DNA of 64,000 nucleotides from Cantharellus purpuraceus (lineage: Eukaryota; Basidiomycota; Agaricomycetes; Cantharellales; Hydnaceae): positions 1,240,001-1,304,000 of the forward strand of contig JALBUN010000049.1 in NCBI GenBank assembly GCA_025174535.1. Reading direction: 5' to 3'. The translations under genes were made by a program, and so were the position numbers. Shown one piece after another: positions 1 to 11,966 of the stretch (the first letter of the stretch is position 1; each line of letters starts with the position of its first letter). The notes beneath the pieces were generated by a model that was not told where the DNA came from, searched no databases, and was given only the letters and a program-made list of their open reading frames with translations.

Positions 1-690
1 GGCCCTGGTTTTACAGGAATGTAGAACACTACGATAGGGCAGTCCAAGACTGGACCCTGGAAACTGCAATCCTTGGATTGCAGTGTAGATTCCTACATAC
101 CCTAATGCATCACTATGCGTCAAATAAGTTTGACTCTGTAATACAGGGTCAAAGGACCATTCACAAATTAATGAATGACCTAGATAAGTACGCAGGTCGC
201 ATGATAATGCCACCGGACACATACACGTACAGGAAGAGGTTTGTAACTGCAATGCACAAACCTCTGAGACAAGAAGTCCTCAAGAAGGGCTTCAATGCCG
301 AGTTTAGCAGTATTGAGCAGTTGTACAAAACTGCTTGAATGATAGAGGAAGTGACGCGATACCACCACAGTATGCAACACCCAGAGAACATGACTAACAC
401 GTCCCCCTCAACCCATAGACCAGTAGTCAATAGAACTACTGGTATGATGAATATGGGGAGTTGACCCATGCCCCAAGGACATGTATATGGCTCCCAACAC
501 ACACTCACAACAAGCGAGTGTGTCAAGGTTGGAACCCCATAATGGAAGCTCCGGGGCCAATTCCAACAATTACCTTTTCAAGGGTAATTATCCATCAAAA
601 CCACCAGCACACGCGAGTGGTGATCAATTGAACAATGTTACTAGTAATGTTGTGTGCTACAAATGTGGCCAGACAGGTCACATGTGACCT
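1..690 (+). pseudogene. GypV gag remnant with zinc knuckle
   Basis: Reading forward, 1-338 encodes a retrotransposon capsid-type segment (residues such as HYDRAVQDW and NKFDSVIQGQRT) that also appears in a second copy at 10047. The reading then passes through stops to 481-687, which ends in the nucleic-acid-binding knuckle CYKCGQTGHM followed directly by TGA, so the last Cys of the CCHC box is lost. Gag would coat the element RNA in the cytoplasm. The segment is truncated at the window start and is a pseudogene. The stop after the knuckle lies in a perfect 16-bp palindrome at 675-690. Confidence 0.75.
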
Positions 691-1189
691 AGCTGCCCCA
701 AATTAACGGGCAATGTAAGGTTGGTTGCCGTCCAAAAGGATGTGTCCTCACACATAGTGGAGGATAAGGTAGATGGATTCTCCCTGATAGAGGGAGAACA
801 TGAAGAAGCAATGGATGATCCCAAGGACCATCTAGACAAAAAAGTATCAGCTATAGAAGTGGCTGACAATGGGATGAGGAGGTCGCTGCATATGAATGGG
901 ACAACCAAGATGATGCCCCTGAAAGGGAGGCTACGCCAATGTATTGCTCTAATGTGATATGAATTCAACCCAATGATCAAATTCCACCGAGACACACCTA
1001 TGTGGTGCATTTCTGTAGTGCAACAAGATTCCGGAGAAGCAGGGAATCACGACAGCTGCATACAGCTGCTGTCAGTATTGACAGATTGGCCAAACCTATG
1101 TATAATCATAGGAGCCAACAGAAGTTGACAGTGTGACCAGATAGACTGCACATAGACAACAAAACAATCTCTGGGTATTGGGAGATTGG

Positions 1190-2149
1190 TGGAACACTAG
1201 CCCACTGTCTATTAGACAGTGGAAGTGAGGATAATGATATCCCCTGAATTCACACGCGTGACAGGTATGAAGACATTTGCACTAGAGCAACCCATTGCAC
1301 TGCAATTAGCATGTGTTGGGAGTAGGAGTACCATAAAGTTTGGTAGTCAGAACATTGAAGAATATTTTGATGTCAATGTTGAGTATTACGATGTAATACT
1401 CGGTACCCCATTCCTATGAAAGTTACAAATATGCCTGGACTTTAATGGCCCAGGCCCAATCATGATGGGAACTGAAGAAGTCCCCACCAATGGAGAGCAT
1501 AATACCAATGCTCTTCATACCCCGTCATGGGGTATAAACTCAATATGAAGAAAGAGTGTTGGTGTGAATAAATGATGCCAAGGGGGTAACTCTAAACACG
1601 AGCTACCCACAACACAGTCCTTCCTAAAAGAAGGACTAGACTCAGTAAAGGACCCCCCAATGGAGGATCCAAATAAGAACATGACATGAATAGCTTTGTC
1701 TCGTGAAGAATCAACCACTTACATGGCCAGTCAGATCCCTCAGTTGAGTCATCAATGGAAAGAAAAGTATGCTGACCTATTCAGCAGCATACCCTTAGAA
1801 CTTCCCCCATTTAGGGAAGTTAACCACGAGATTAATCTCGTGGATCCTGACAAGCAAATACATTATCACTTGCCTAAGTGTCCAGAGCACTACTGAGCAG
1901 AACTTTCAGAGAAAGTCCTGTGATACACCACTGCTAAATTGTGGGTATCAGCTACAGCCCAGCAAGCTGTACCAATGCTATGCATTCCCAAAAAAAAACA
2001 GGAAGCTCCACACCATGTTCAACTTGCGTGAACAGAATGATAATACAGTGAAGGACGTAACACCCTTCCCTGATCAGGACAGCATTAGACATGATGTTGC
2101 CTGCTGTACATATCAATCTAAACTTGATATGTCCAAAGCATATGAACAG
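1190..2149 (+). pseudogene. GypV protease to reverse transcriptase N-terminus, broken
   Basis: The retropepsin active site LLDSGS is encoded at 1209-1226. The rest of the protease (to DVILGTPFL, 1219-1419) is in another frame, so a frameshift sits right at the active site. 1696-1896 carries the conserved region just before RT (LPPFREVNHEINLVDPDK), and 2015-2148 carries the first RT blocks (FNLREQNDNTVKDVTPFPDQ, then SKLDMSKAYEQ). The copy stops where LTR-Z copy A begins. The order PR-RT and the motifs are typical of Ty3/gypsy; the enzyme is dead in this copy. Confidence 0.8.
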
Positions 2150-3620
2150 TGTTTTGGAACCTGCAAAATTATGGTGTTAGGGCAAACTGCTTTGGAACCC
2201 ACAAAATTATGGTGTTAGGGCAAACTCTAAATCACCACAATTCTGTGAATGAACAGCTGAGAAGAATATCAAACCCTGCTGCAGCACAACTCCAGAAACA
2301 ATTTAACATTTGTACTTTGGTTACAATCCTTTGTATTGGTCAACGCAGACTATATGCAGAAAAGTAATATGTTTCTTAGCAGCAAGAAATGAACAAGGCT
2401 TCCAGAGTCTAGAGTTCACGGACGCTTAGGGGTCCAGATATTCCAAGAAGAGGGGAATGTACTTAGAGGCTAAAGGAAGTAGGTGGATGAATCCAACTAT
2501 CCAACCAGTGACACTCTGAAGTGGGTAACAGCAATGTGTGAAGTAGTCTAGCAACTGCTTCACATGGGTTCAAGATTCTAATGCTCTGCAAAGGCAGTAC
2601 ACACTAGTAACTTAAACATGAGCACTAATGACAGGACTATTGACAGACAATCTCACCCTGTAGATTTGTAGTCACATGAGGCAGATACTACACTCACGCC
2701 CAAAGCAGGAATATCACTACTTTGAGTGCAATCAAGTACAGTTACACAACTGTAAAAGATCCTTGAACTGGTAATCAACAGTTACTGAGATAGAGGATGA
2801 CACTGTATGTCACTCTAGTCACACTGGTGTGCAGAAGATGGGTAGAAGTGGTAGAATATGTTGTTATTTCAGAGGCAGAATGACCTCCTTATATATTGTA
2901 TTTACAGGGGCTGACTAATGGTTCTAGAATATTCTACCTATTAATAGATGGAAACTACTGGAAGGTTGTGGAAGGTGGAAGAAAGGGGTAGAATATTCCA
3001 AGCCAATCACAGGTTCTGATCACTGTGCTAACACTGATCAGGAGCTGAATAATGGTTCTGGAATGTTCTATCTAATAATAGAAGGAAACAGCTAGAATGT
3101 TATGGAAAGGGGTAGAATATTCCAAGGCAATCACCTGATCTGATCATCAATCATCTGCTCTGATCCCTGAATTAGACACTGATCAGGCAAAAAGGAGGGT
3201 ATCCACCCTGTTTTCTGCACTGGTTTGGACAGCCATGGATAGCCACATCTCAGGTGATGATCTCCACAGAAAATAGTGCCCTGAGAGGCTGTGGTTGTCA
3301 AGTTACACAATATTTATTGATCAGAGACATCTGAGCTTGAATTCAGGCCAAATGCCTGGTCCAAAGGTGGAGAGCTGGCTGTGCAAAGGTTTGTGGGCAC
3401 CTATGGGTCCACAACTGTAGCACAGCAGAAATAAATCATTCTGGGCCGAGTTCTGCATGGAATATTCCTGAAAAAATATGGAAAAATAGAGAATATTTGA
3501 ATAAGTCCATTCCAAGTACAAGCACCATGTATATGCTGATATTTAGGAATGGAAAGGTGAAATAGAGCACATTGGTGCTGCATAAATAGAATTTGATAGG
3601 GAAAAGGTGGTTCCCATACA
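2150..3620 (-). mobile_element. LTR-Z copy A (TG...CA long terminal repeat, 1.47 kb)
   Basis: It starts TGTTTTGGAACC and ends GGTTCCCATACA on the plus strand. The TATA motif is on the minus strand (about 2888-2897), so transcription would run leftward. The first 33 bp are duplicated in tandem (2150-2216). It belongs to the subfamily with several heat-shock-element matches (TTC/GAA triplets at 2922-2934 and 3056-3068). The flanks differ (AACAG left, GTCAT right): GypV RT lies to the left and reversed GypV gag to the right, so this copy sits at a rearrangement joint rather than a clean insertion. No coding capacity is seen. Confidence 0.75.
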
Positions 3621-4013
3621 GTCATGGTTAGAAATGATAGGGCCCATTTGGGAAAAGCCTTCCCAGCATTAGCATGCTTAAGAGCATGCCCAAAGTCATC
3701 CCAGTGTTTGTGGTAATCCATGTGCCATTTGGACTCCAGTGTTTTCAATGCTGGATCATTTAATATATGGGTGGTGTCACCAGCCAGTCCTTATGAAGCT
3801 GATTGATTTCAGCTTCAATTTTGGACAAGGCAAACTCCTTGAGTTTGCTGGGTTTGCTAACACCCTTGGGGGATGCTAGACAAGAGGAGACCACATTTCA
3901 TGGTTGTAATCCTCCCAGATTTGGTCAGTTTTTTCCCAATCATGACCCTCAAACTCATGAGGGTCAATCCAAGGCAACTTGCTCAGATAATTGTCCTCCT
4001 TGGTGAGGTCAAT
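3621..4013 (-). pseudogene. GypV gag fragment, reversed
   Basis: The minus strand encodes pieces matching the GypV gag at 62780-63180: IDLTKED, SKLPWIDP, WDDFGHALKHAN and FPKWA in the same order, with frameshifts between them. Hairpins are kept at matching places, for example the stem GCATGCT at about 3672-3690 (also at 63110-63129) and GACCCTCA at about 3942-3965. It is abruptly joined to LTR-Z at 3620. Confidence 0.7.
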
Positions 4014-4419
4014 TGTCTCCTATGATGATGAAAGACACAGGCTATGAGGATGCAGGAGCAGGCAATAATTTGCCTGCTTTAGCATGATGACAACACTATG
4101 GGGGCTGACTATATAAATGCCAGACAGAATAGTTGAAGGCAAGACAGAATGCTCTTTCTATTGACCGCGCACCGGACAGCTTTGAGTCGACCATGACATT
4201 TCTTCCAAAAGAGAAGACGCAAAAGCAAAGACGCAAAAGCAGCATGCACTGAGTCGTGCCGCTGCATCCGAGTCAACGGCGGCGTCCGCTGCTGACCAAG
4301 CCGGTTGTTCCAGCATCAAAATCGCGTCATGGGGCTTACGAAGGGCGTGTTCAAGATATAGCACATTGATACAGACAGGTTATAGGTATACACGATTAAC
4401 ATCCCAATATCATAATGAG
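4014..4419. other. Boundary between repeat and host island
   Basis: No gene is supported here. A TATA-like stretch lies at 4110-4118. From about 4140 the base composition becomes host-like, and the region to 4419 is the likely 3' UTR and downstream flank of CAF1 on the minus strand. Confidence 0.4.
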
Positions 4420-5777
4420 CTATCGATCCCCTCCCACAGTCCCCATGGCATTCCGGACGAACGGATTGCCACCCATGCCTGGTGCGAACGGGGTGGCGAG
4501 CGGCGTTGGGAAACCACCTCCAAGACCTGGCGTAGGTATCCCACCGGCTAGACCAGGGGGACCGCCAAGGCTCTGACTCTGCTGAGCCTGGTGTTGTTGT
4601 TGTTGTTGCTGCTGCTGCTGCTGGTGTTGCTGTTGCTGTTGTTGCTGCTGCTGCTGGGGGGTGGGTGGAGGAGGCCCGCGATCTCTTTCAGCCGCCGTTG
4701 CGCCTGCGCGATCTGGTTCTGATACTAGGTTGCCGTTGGCAAACGAAGATCCTAGCCCGTAAAGCGTGCCATTGAACTGTTCATCGTCTAGTTTGTCCGC
4801 AAAATATATCTCGCGCATTTTGAAAAAAGTTGCCGAGGTGAGAAGAGAGTCGGAGCCTGCTTGAGATGATCCTATTCGCATTACCTGAAGAGATCAATAT
4901 GTCAGTCAGAACCAAGCTACTGATGGCTGCTGGAAAAGGAGGGAAAGGCAACCGACATCACGTACACCGAGGTCATCTGCAACGTCCTGCAGACCACCTT
5001 TTAACGGTTTACAAACTCGCATAATGAATTTAACATCGTATATGGAGGGAAACCAAATGTGGAGAAGATCGAAGAACTCCTTTTCATCACTTGGCAAACT
5101 GGTGTTTGTAAGAAGTTTGACTAGATACCCGAAGTCGTATCCACTGCCATATTGATTAGTTCAACAACATGTGGACAGTGGCATGAAACACACCTATGGA
5201 AGGATATCCACTTTGTTACATCTGACAATACTAGACCCGACGTGATCAGGAGCTCGGCAAAGTCATTGGGTAGAATGCCAAACTCTTCATGCCGTTGAAA
5301 GTCGATGCCAGATTTTTGAAGGAGCTCAAGAGAATCTGGGGCATACATGTCTTCACTGAAGTGGTGGACAACAAAGCAAACCTCAGTACTTATGAATAGA
5401 TGTGAATCTCACACTCACTTGACGCTGAAGCGAAAATTAAACTGCCAGGTAGACACATCCTGAGGGTAGTCACCGTCATCGTCTGCCAATGTGATTCCAA
5501 TCTGGATCAGCTTGAGGAGCTCAACATTACACCGCATGGTTTGGTAGTGATAGTCGGAGGATGTTTTAAATGAGCCAATGGGACGCGCAACCACACCAGG
5601 GAATTCAGTGTCCTGAAAGCGTCAAGATATGAAGTAAGTTGAAAACGATTCCTAGTAGGGCTGTAGCACACAGTAAACAAGACAGTATACCATCGCCACG
5701 TATGGATAGCGTTCAATGACGCTTCGGATATTCCTCATCTCCATCTCTAGGTTCGTCTGCCAAACATCTCTAATCAT
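4420..5777 (-). CDS. CAF1: CAF1/POP2 deadenylase, CCR4-NOT subunit
   Basis: This is the catalytic 3'-exonuclease of the CCR4-NOT complex, which shortens mRNA poly(A) tails. I reconstruct five exons: 5777-5691, 5612-5419, 5355-5194, 5143-4966 and 4884-4420. All four introns are GT-AG (50-83 bp), and the sum gives an in-frame 361-residue protein. The DEDD nuclease signature is visible: DTE at residues 30-32 (start of exon 2), the SGYDFGYL Asp spanning exons 3-4, and QAGSDSLL in exon 5. The start ATG at 5777 follows an in-frame TGA and gives the usual N-terminus before YPYVAMDTEFPG. The C-terminal tail is unusual: two polyglutamine tracts of about ten residues split by His, then a Gly/Pro-rich end. 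It is divergent from the gene at 5985. Apart from that tail it is a standard family member. Confidence 0.93.
4595..4660 (-). repeat. CAG/CAA repeat coding the CAF1 polyglutamine tail
   Basis: Mixed CAG and CAA codons on the minus strand encode two runs of ten glutamines separated by histidine, then HQAQQ. The mixed codons make it less slippage-prone than a pure CAG run. It lies outside the nuclease fold. Confidence 0.85.
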
Positions 5778-5984
5778 AGTTGCTTGAGCAGAAGGCCAAT
5801 AGGCCCCGTCAATTGATCAGACCGTACAATGAGGAAGTTAGTAGAGTCTCAAGTAACCCAGCAGCGTCTATGAGCGGAGTTCAAAGGATGGTGGCGTGAA
5901 AGTTACATAAGCCTCAATGGACCCGATTTGTGACGTCTCACTTCTCTTGAACGTCTATGCTCTCCACGCGTTGCTGCTGAAGGC

Positions 5985-6932
5985 ATGTCTTCTATCATCA
6001 TGCGCTCTCGCGCATGCTTGAGACCTTGGTGGATGACACGAGCCGTATTGACTACTCAAAGACAGCGTCGTGGTCCACAATGTCTGCCCAATGTTAGCTT
6101 ATGTTTTCCGGTAACGAATCCCCCATTTATAAATCAAAACAAGTCCTCATTGAGGTTTAGCAGAATTCGCGATTTGTATCTTCAACACGTGCGGGAATGT
6201 ATACTAAGTCGCCACAAGTGCTGACTCTACTTTTCTACCCAGCACATGCACACTATCCACGACATACCAGAGGCCAGAGGAATAAGAATGACAAACTCAC
6301 GACGAAGCGCAGCAAGGATGTTCTCAACGAAGTACAAGAAAGCCTCGAAAAAGCCGCTTTAATTGTTACTGAAGTAGATGAGCGCATCAGCAAGGAATTG
6401 AGCCAGAATGCATCATTCGAGACCTATGTCAGGCTGACATTGTGTCGTCTACGGCCGTTCCTTCTCTATTTTGTTCATCATGGACCTCAGGAAGTCAGTG
6501 CTACCCGCCTGTGGTCCATGTAGCAGCACTCACAGCCTAGTATCGCAGTTCCTCAAAGGCTATGCCAAACCAACCTCCTCCATGGCACGTGCTCGCATTG
6601 CAACAGTTTATCTATTTATCTCAGCGCATGCTTGGTTTTTTCGTGCCACGGCAGCGCGATCGTCTGGCTCACAAGATTTACCTCCGGAAGTTGTAAAGAT
6701 TGCTGAACAATTCAACAAGACTGGAAATGTAGTGGAGGCATTTGTAGAGAATAAGCTTCCAGAAGGTATGACCTGGGCAGACGTGGGAGGCGCAATTCTG
6801 GATAGTAGCAGTGATGCTTGGTTTGCTCTGAGCAAGATTATTGCGCCAGAAGCCGGGACGCCAGCACCTGACGAACCTAGCACTCGCCACCCTCAAAAGG
6901 AGTCTCCGAACGAATGTGATGACAGAACTTGA
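5985..6932 (+). CDS. Unrecognised multi-exon gene divergent from CAF1
   Basis: I do not recognise this product. Host-like coding pieces on the plus strand are 5985-6092 (arginine-rich start MSSIIMRSRACLRP, like a mitochondrial presequence), 6243-6420 (a charged stretch with KRSKDVLNEVQESLEKA, likely helical or coiled coil) and about 6661-6932 (PPEVVKIAEQFNKTGNVVEAF, ending at TGA). Plausible GT...AG boundaries exist between them, but I could not find one set that keeps phase, so the exon structure is open. The last piece could instead begin at an ATG near 6581 with a hydrophobic leader. The 200-bp gap to the CAF1 start would serve as a shared promoter region. Confidence 0.35.
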
Positions 6933-7059
6933 TTCCCTCTGCACGTCATACCTGACGCGGGGCCCATGAAGCTTGAAGGCCGAATCACCGCGTTTTGACG
7001 GTTTGTATCTGGAGGGCGAGTGGTTATGACCGGCAGTGAGCGGCTGGCGCATTCTCATA

Positions 7060-7757
7060 TAATAACCCTAGTTTCAAGTGTGTAATCTATTCAAACCCCA
7101 CAATTAGCTCTAGCATCCATCAATGAGATTTGACACGTTGCGATTGATCCAAAGATATGCAACTACAAATAACATTTATAGACAATATCTGATTAGTTCT
7201 GAGTGATGCTTGTTTGGAATCATGTCAGTATACAATATTATGAGATATACATCAGAATTTTAATGATACATAAAGCCAGGGAGTTACAATTTGGATATCT
7301 TAAAAGATTTTGGATGTGTGAATTTTTCATAAATATAAACATATATTCTATATTTTAATAAACTTTAAAAGATAAGATATTTGGTTGAGATGAACATAAT
7401 CATTTACATGGATATAATAGGAATGTATGTATTAATATAATTGGTATTATATAGGTTATTTAGATATACAAATACCAGGTGGGGATTAAAGATAGTTCAA
7501 ATTATGTTACAAGTATTGTATAAGAAAGAATCAATGATATTTGGATGTTCCCTCAAGAGAGTTGCCACCACTAAATGGGGAAAAAACAATTATTTTTGAG
7601 AATTATGCCAAAATATCAAAATATGTTTTTAATCTAGTATATTGTGTAAAATTTGAGAATCATGTTGAAATATGAAAATAAGTTTTAATCTAAGTGTGTT
7701 GTGTAAAATTTGAGGAAAATAGGTTGTATATACATATTTGTTGTATTTCTGAACAAG
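7060..7757. other. AT-rich spacer without genes
   Basis: Strongly AT-rich sequence with no convincing ORF. It ends at a GypY solo LTR and contains a two-unit tandem repeat at 7598-7711. Confidence 0.6.
7598..7711. repeat. 57-bp tandem repeat, two diverged units
   Basis: Units 7598-7654 and 7655-7711 both start GAGAAT and end GTGTAAAATTT. They have the same length and differ mainly by transitions. Confidence 0.7.
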
Positions 7758-8273
7758 TGTTATGACTATATTCATTAACAACCAGATCCCTGTCTGATCC
7801 ACTCAGATCCCCACGCATATGAAATCTATACTCCATTTAGAAACCACCACGTCTCCATTTACCTGTCCGATTGTCACCACCGATTCTGCCCATCCATCTC
7901 CGGTTCCGATTGATGCATCAGCATCACCGTAGGAACCCAGACATCCGTCCCCATCAGACTCGGACATACTCATGTAAGGCCATCGGCCTCAGAGACCCAC
8001 CACCGGAGTAATTATTATTAGATTTCAAATATGTATTTAAGTTGCCCAACTGGGGACTTCATTCCCCAGTTCGAATATCAAATCACGCCTAGTTCCTAAG
8101 TCCGATCCTAACTCTCTAAGTCGTACTCCGCCTCTGAAATCTTGGACACCGGTATTAGTGAGGGCGCAGCACATAAGCTGAAGCCAAGTCTGTTCCGACC
8201 CCCACGACGTACTCTGACTCCGACGAAACCTCCGACCCAATCTCCGACCCCCAATCGGACCTAGTGCGTAACA
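7758..8273 (+). mobile_element. GypY solo LTR with target duplication
   Basis: A 516-bp TG...CA repeat starting TGTTATGACTATATTC and ending GTGCGTAACA, flanked by the 5-bp direct repeat ACAAG (7753-7757 and 8274-8278). It matches the LTRs of the full-length GypY at 14413 and 24325. With no internal sequence, it is a solo LTR left by LTR-LTR recombination. A TATA-like TATTTAAG lies in the middle. Confidence 0.9.
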
Positions 8274-8287
8274 ACAAGTGTCAATGG

Positions 8288-9695
8288 TGTTTTGGAACCT
8301 GCAAAATTATGGTGTTAGGGCAAACTCTAAATCACCACAATTCCGTGAATGAACAGCTGAGAAGAATATCAAATCCTACTGCAGCACAACTCCAGAAACA
8401 ATTTAACGTTTGTACTTTGGTTACAATCCGTTGTAATGGTCAATGCAGACGATACGCAGGAAGGTAATACGTTTCTTAGCAGTAGGGAATGAATAAGACT
8501 TCCAGAGTCTAGAGTTCACGGACGCTTAGGGGTCCAGATATTCCAAAAAGAGGGGAATGCACTTAGAGGCTAGAGGAAGTAGGCAGATGAATCCGATTGT
8601 CCAACCAGTGACACTCTGAAGCGGGTAACAGCGATGTGTGAAGTAGTCTAGCAACTGCTTCACACGAGTTCAAGATTCTAATGCTCTGCAAAGGCAGTAC
8701 ACACTAGTAACTTAAACAAGAGCACTAATGGCAGGACTATCGACAGACAATCTCACCCTGTAGATTTGTAGTCACGCGAGGTAGATACTACACTCACGCC
8801 CAAAGCAGGACAATCACTACTTTGAGTGCAATTGAATACAGTTACACAACTGTAAGTGACCCTTGAACTGGACAATCAACAGTTACTGAGATATAGAGGA
8901 TGACACTGTATGTCACTCTAGTCACACTGATGTGCAAATGATGGGGTAGAAATTGGTTATTTATTCAGAGGCAGAATGGGCTCCTTTTATATTGTATTTA
9001 CAGGAGCTGACCAACACTACTGGAAACTTCTACCTATTAATAGATGGAAACTACTGGAAGCTAGTGGAATATGTGAGAAGGGGGTGGAAGTTTCCTAGCC
9101 AATGAGCTGCTTGGATTTGCTCTGACTCATGGCATGAGTCATGGATGGAGTCATAGTATGAGTAATCACAGGAGTCATGGTATGAGTCATGGAAGGAGTC
9201 ATTGCATGAGTCACCATTACTCAAATAACTCGGGAAATACTCTGTTTCCTGGGCTGATCAGCACAGCTATGGGTAGGCACAGCTTCTATTGAACTCTCCA
9301 CTGAAAATGGAGTCAGGAGGTGCAGTGGTTGCGAAGATATTGAGCATTTACTGGCAGTGGTGAGCAGATTGAGTCGGAGATTGAAATGAGTCATGTGATC
9401 GAAAATGAGTCAGTTGTCCGGGTGACTCCGGCTGACCTTGAGGCTGCTGACATCTGCGAAGGTTTGTGGGTCCATGTGGGTCCCAAAACTTTGCCCAGCA
9501 GAACAATAAGTTTGTAGACTTATTTCTGCATGGAAAATTCCCGAAAAAAATATGAAAAAATAGAGAATATTTGAATGGCCCTGAATCAAGAGAAAGCAGC
9601 AGATATATGCTGATATTTTAAGGCCATGAAGCGAAATTGTACAGTTTCGGGACTTTAAACAAGATCTTTTTTAAGGGAAAACCAGTTCCCATACA
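8288..9695 (-). mobile_element. LTR-Z copy B, solo, target duplication AATGG
   Basis: A 1408-bp TG...CA repeat flanked by AATGG on both sides (8283-8287 and 9696-9700). It belongs to the subfamily carrying many TGASTCA motifs (about 9124-9410) and ends in AACTGG-type sequence before CCCATACA. The transcriptional sense, judged by the TATA motif, is leftward. Confidence 0.88.
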
Positions 9696-10029
9696 AATGG
9701 CTCCAGGTAAGCAGTATGCTGAAACCTTGAGTGGATGAGTATGTCTACTATAGCTTCTTAGAGCATCTGAGGAAGTGCATATGCCTGCAAACTGCTCTAG
9801 GTAAGTCCTATGCTGTTCTGACTTAGTGAAGCAGACTTGAGGTACAGCTCATGCCCCTCCCCTTGACCACTCCCACCACAATCAACCTCCCCTCCTCACT
9901 ATGCAACCTTGATACATCTCTCAGAGCAGTAAGCAATTACATTCATGTTCTCATGCTTGTTGATGCAAATATTCACCCTTGTATATGACAGATGGCTTCA
10001 AGCAATTGATGCATACCACTCTGATTAGC
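9696..10029. other. Noncoding repeat remnant
   Basis: I see no gene. This sequence lies between LTR-Z copy B and a GypV gag fragment, and may be the old target of the LTR-Z insertion. Confidence 0.4.
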
Positions 10030-10607
10030 AAGAACTCACCTGCCCCTTGAGGAATATAGAACATTACAATAGGGCAGTCAGAGACTGGACCATAGAGACT
10101 GCAATTCAAGGGTTGCAGCATAAATTCCTACATACATTGACACATGATGATGTGTCAAATAAGTTTGACTCTGTCATGCACAGTCAAAGGACCATTCATG
10201 AATTGATGAACAATCTAAAAAAAGTATGCAGGCTGCTGCATGATAATGCCATCAGACATGTCCACATTCAGGAAGAGGTTCATAGCCACAATGCACAAAC
10301 CCCTATGACAAGAAGTCAAGAAGGGCTTCAATGCCAAATTTAGCAGCATTGAGCGGTTGTATGAACCTGCTTGAATGTTAGAGGAAGTGACACGATACCA
10401 TCACAGCAATGTCTGGAGAATGCAACAAATGTGTCCCCCTTAGCTCACAAACTAGTAGTCCATAGAACTACTGGTGTAACAAACATAGGAAGCTGACCCA
10501 CACCCTATGGACATACACATGTGGCCCCCAATGTGCACTTGTGAAAAGTGAGTATGCTAAGGCCAGAACCCCATAATGGTGGCTCCAGACCTAGTTTGAA
10601 CAGTTAC
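10030..10607 (+). pseudogene. GypV gag fragment, second copy
   Basis: Parallel to 1-600: residues HYNRAVRDW, then NKFDSVMHSQRTIHEL, followed by stops. It is cut at 10607 by LTR-Z copy C. The hairpins of the first copy are kept with changed bases (10099-10118 and 10137-10158), which allows a covariation test. Confidence 0.75.
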
Positions 10608-11966
10608 TGTTTTGGAACTCACAAAATTATGGTGTTAGGGCAAACTCTAAATCACCAAAATTCCATGAAATGAACAGCTGAGAAGAATATCAAATCCTAC
10701 TGCAACACAACTCCAGAAACAATTTAATGTTTGTACTTTGGTTACAATCCTTTGTAATGGTCAATCCAGATGATATGCAGGAAGGAAATACATTTCTTAG
10801 CAGCAGGGAATGAATAAGACTTCCAGAGTCTAGAGTTCACAGATGCTTAGGGGTCCAGATACTCCAAAAAGAAGGGAATGCACTTAGAGGCTAGAGGAAG
10901 TGGGTGGATGAATCCAACCATCCAACCAGTGACACTCTGAAGTGGGTAACAACAGTGTGAAGTAGTCTAACAACTGCTTCACACAAGTTCAAGATTCTAA
11001 TGCTCTGCAAAGGCAGTACACACTAGTAACTTAAACAAGAGCACTAATGGCAGGACTATCGACAGACAATCTCACCCTGTAGATTTGTAGTCACATGAGG
11101 CAGATACTACACTCATGCCCAAAGCAGGACAATCACTACTTCAAGTGCAATCAAGTACAGTTACACAACTGCAAGTGACCCTTGAACTGGATAATCAACA
11201 GTTACTGAGATATAGAGGATGACACTGTATGTCACTCTAGTCACACTGATGTGCAGAAGATGGGGTAGAATTGGTTGTTATTTCAGAGGCAAAATGGCCT
11301 CTCTATATATCATATTTACAGGGGCTGACTAATGCTTCTGGAGTATTCTACCTATTAATAGATGGAAACTGCTGCCAATCACCTGCTCTGATCACTGAAC
11401 TAACACTGATCAGGGGCTGAATAATGCTTCTGGAATCTTCTATCTAATAATAGATGGAAACTACTAGAAGGTTATGCAAGGTGGAAGGAAGGGGTAGAAG
11501 ATCCCAAGCCAATCACCTGCTCTGATCACTGGACTAGACACTGATCAGGCAAAAAAGAGGGTATCTGCCCTTTTTTTGCACTGGTTCACAGTCACATCTT
11601 AGATGGTAATCTCCATGGAAAATGGTGCCCTGAGAGGCTGTGGTTGTCAAGTTACAGAATATTTATTGATCAGAGACATCTTGAATTTGGGCCAAATGCC
11701 TGGTTCTGAGGTGGAGTGCTGACTGTGTGAAGGTTTGTGGGCATCAGTGGGTCCACAACTGTAGCACAGCAGAATCAACACATTCTGGGTAAAGTTCTGC
11801 ATGGAAAATTCCCAGAAAAATAGGGAAAAATAGAGAATATTTGAATAAGTCCACACTCCAGGTAAAAGCACTGCGTATATGTTGATATTTAGGAATGGAA
11901 AAGTGAAATAAAGCACATTTGTGCTGCATAAATAGCATTTGATAGGGAAAAGGTGGTTCCCATACA
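10608..11966 (-). mobile_element. LTR-Z copy C
   Basis: A complete-looking TG...CA repeat of 1359 bp in the heat-shock-element subfamily, with shortened tandem GGTTCT-type blocks. The flanks differ (GTTAC left, AGGAC right), so one side was rearranged after insertion. Its right flank is unrelated sequence, not GypV. Confidence 0.75.

Larger units (their letters stand above)
1..2149 (+). mobile_element. GypV Ty3/gypsy retrotransposon, 5' half, decayed
   Basis: In order, this stretch holds gag, a CCHC zinc knuckle, aspartic protease and the start of reverse transcriptase of a Ty3/gypsy element. It begins before the window and is cut at 2149 by LTR-Z. The frame is broken by stops and shifts about every 200-300 bp, so it is not functional. 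It belongs to the same family as 10030-10607, 3621-4013 and 56379-63615. The coding sequence is unusually rich in perfect hairpins, for example stems at 63-84, 235-265, 419-443, 1202-1222, 1799-1821 and a 20-bp palindrome at 1824-1843. Confidence 0.85.
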
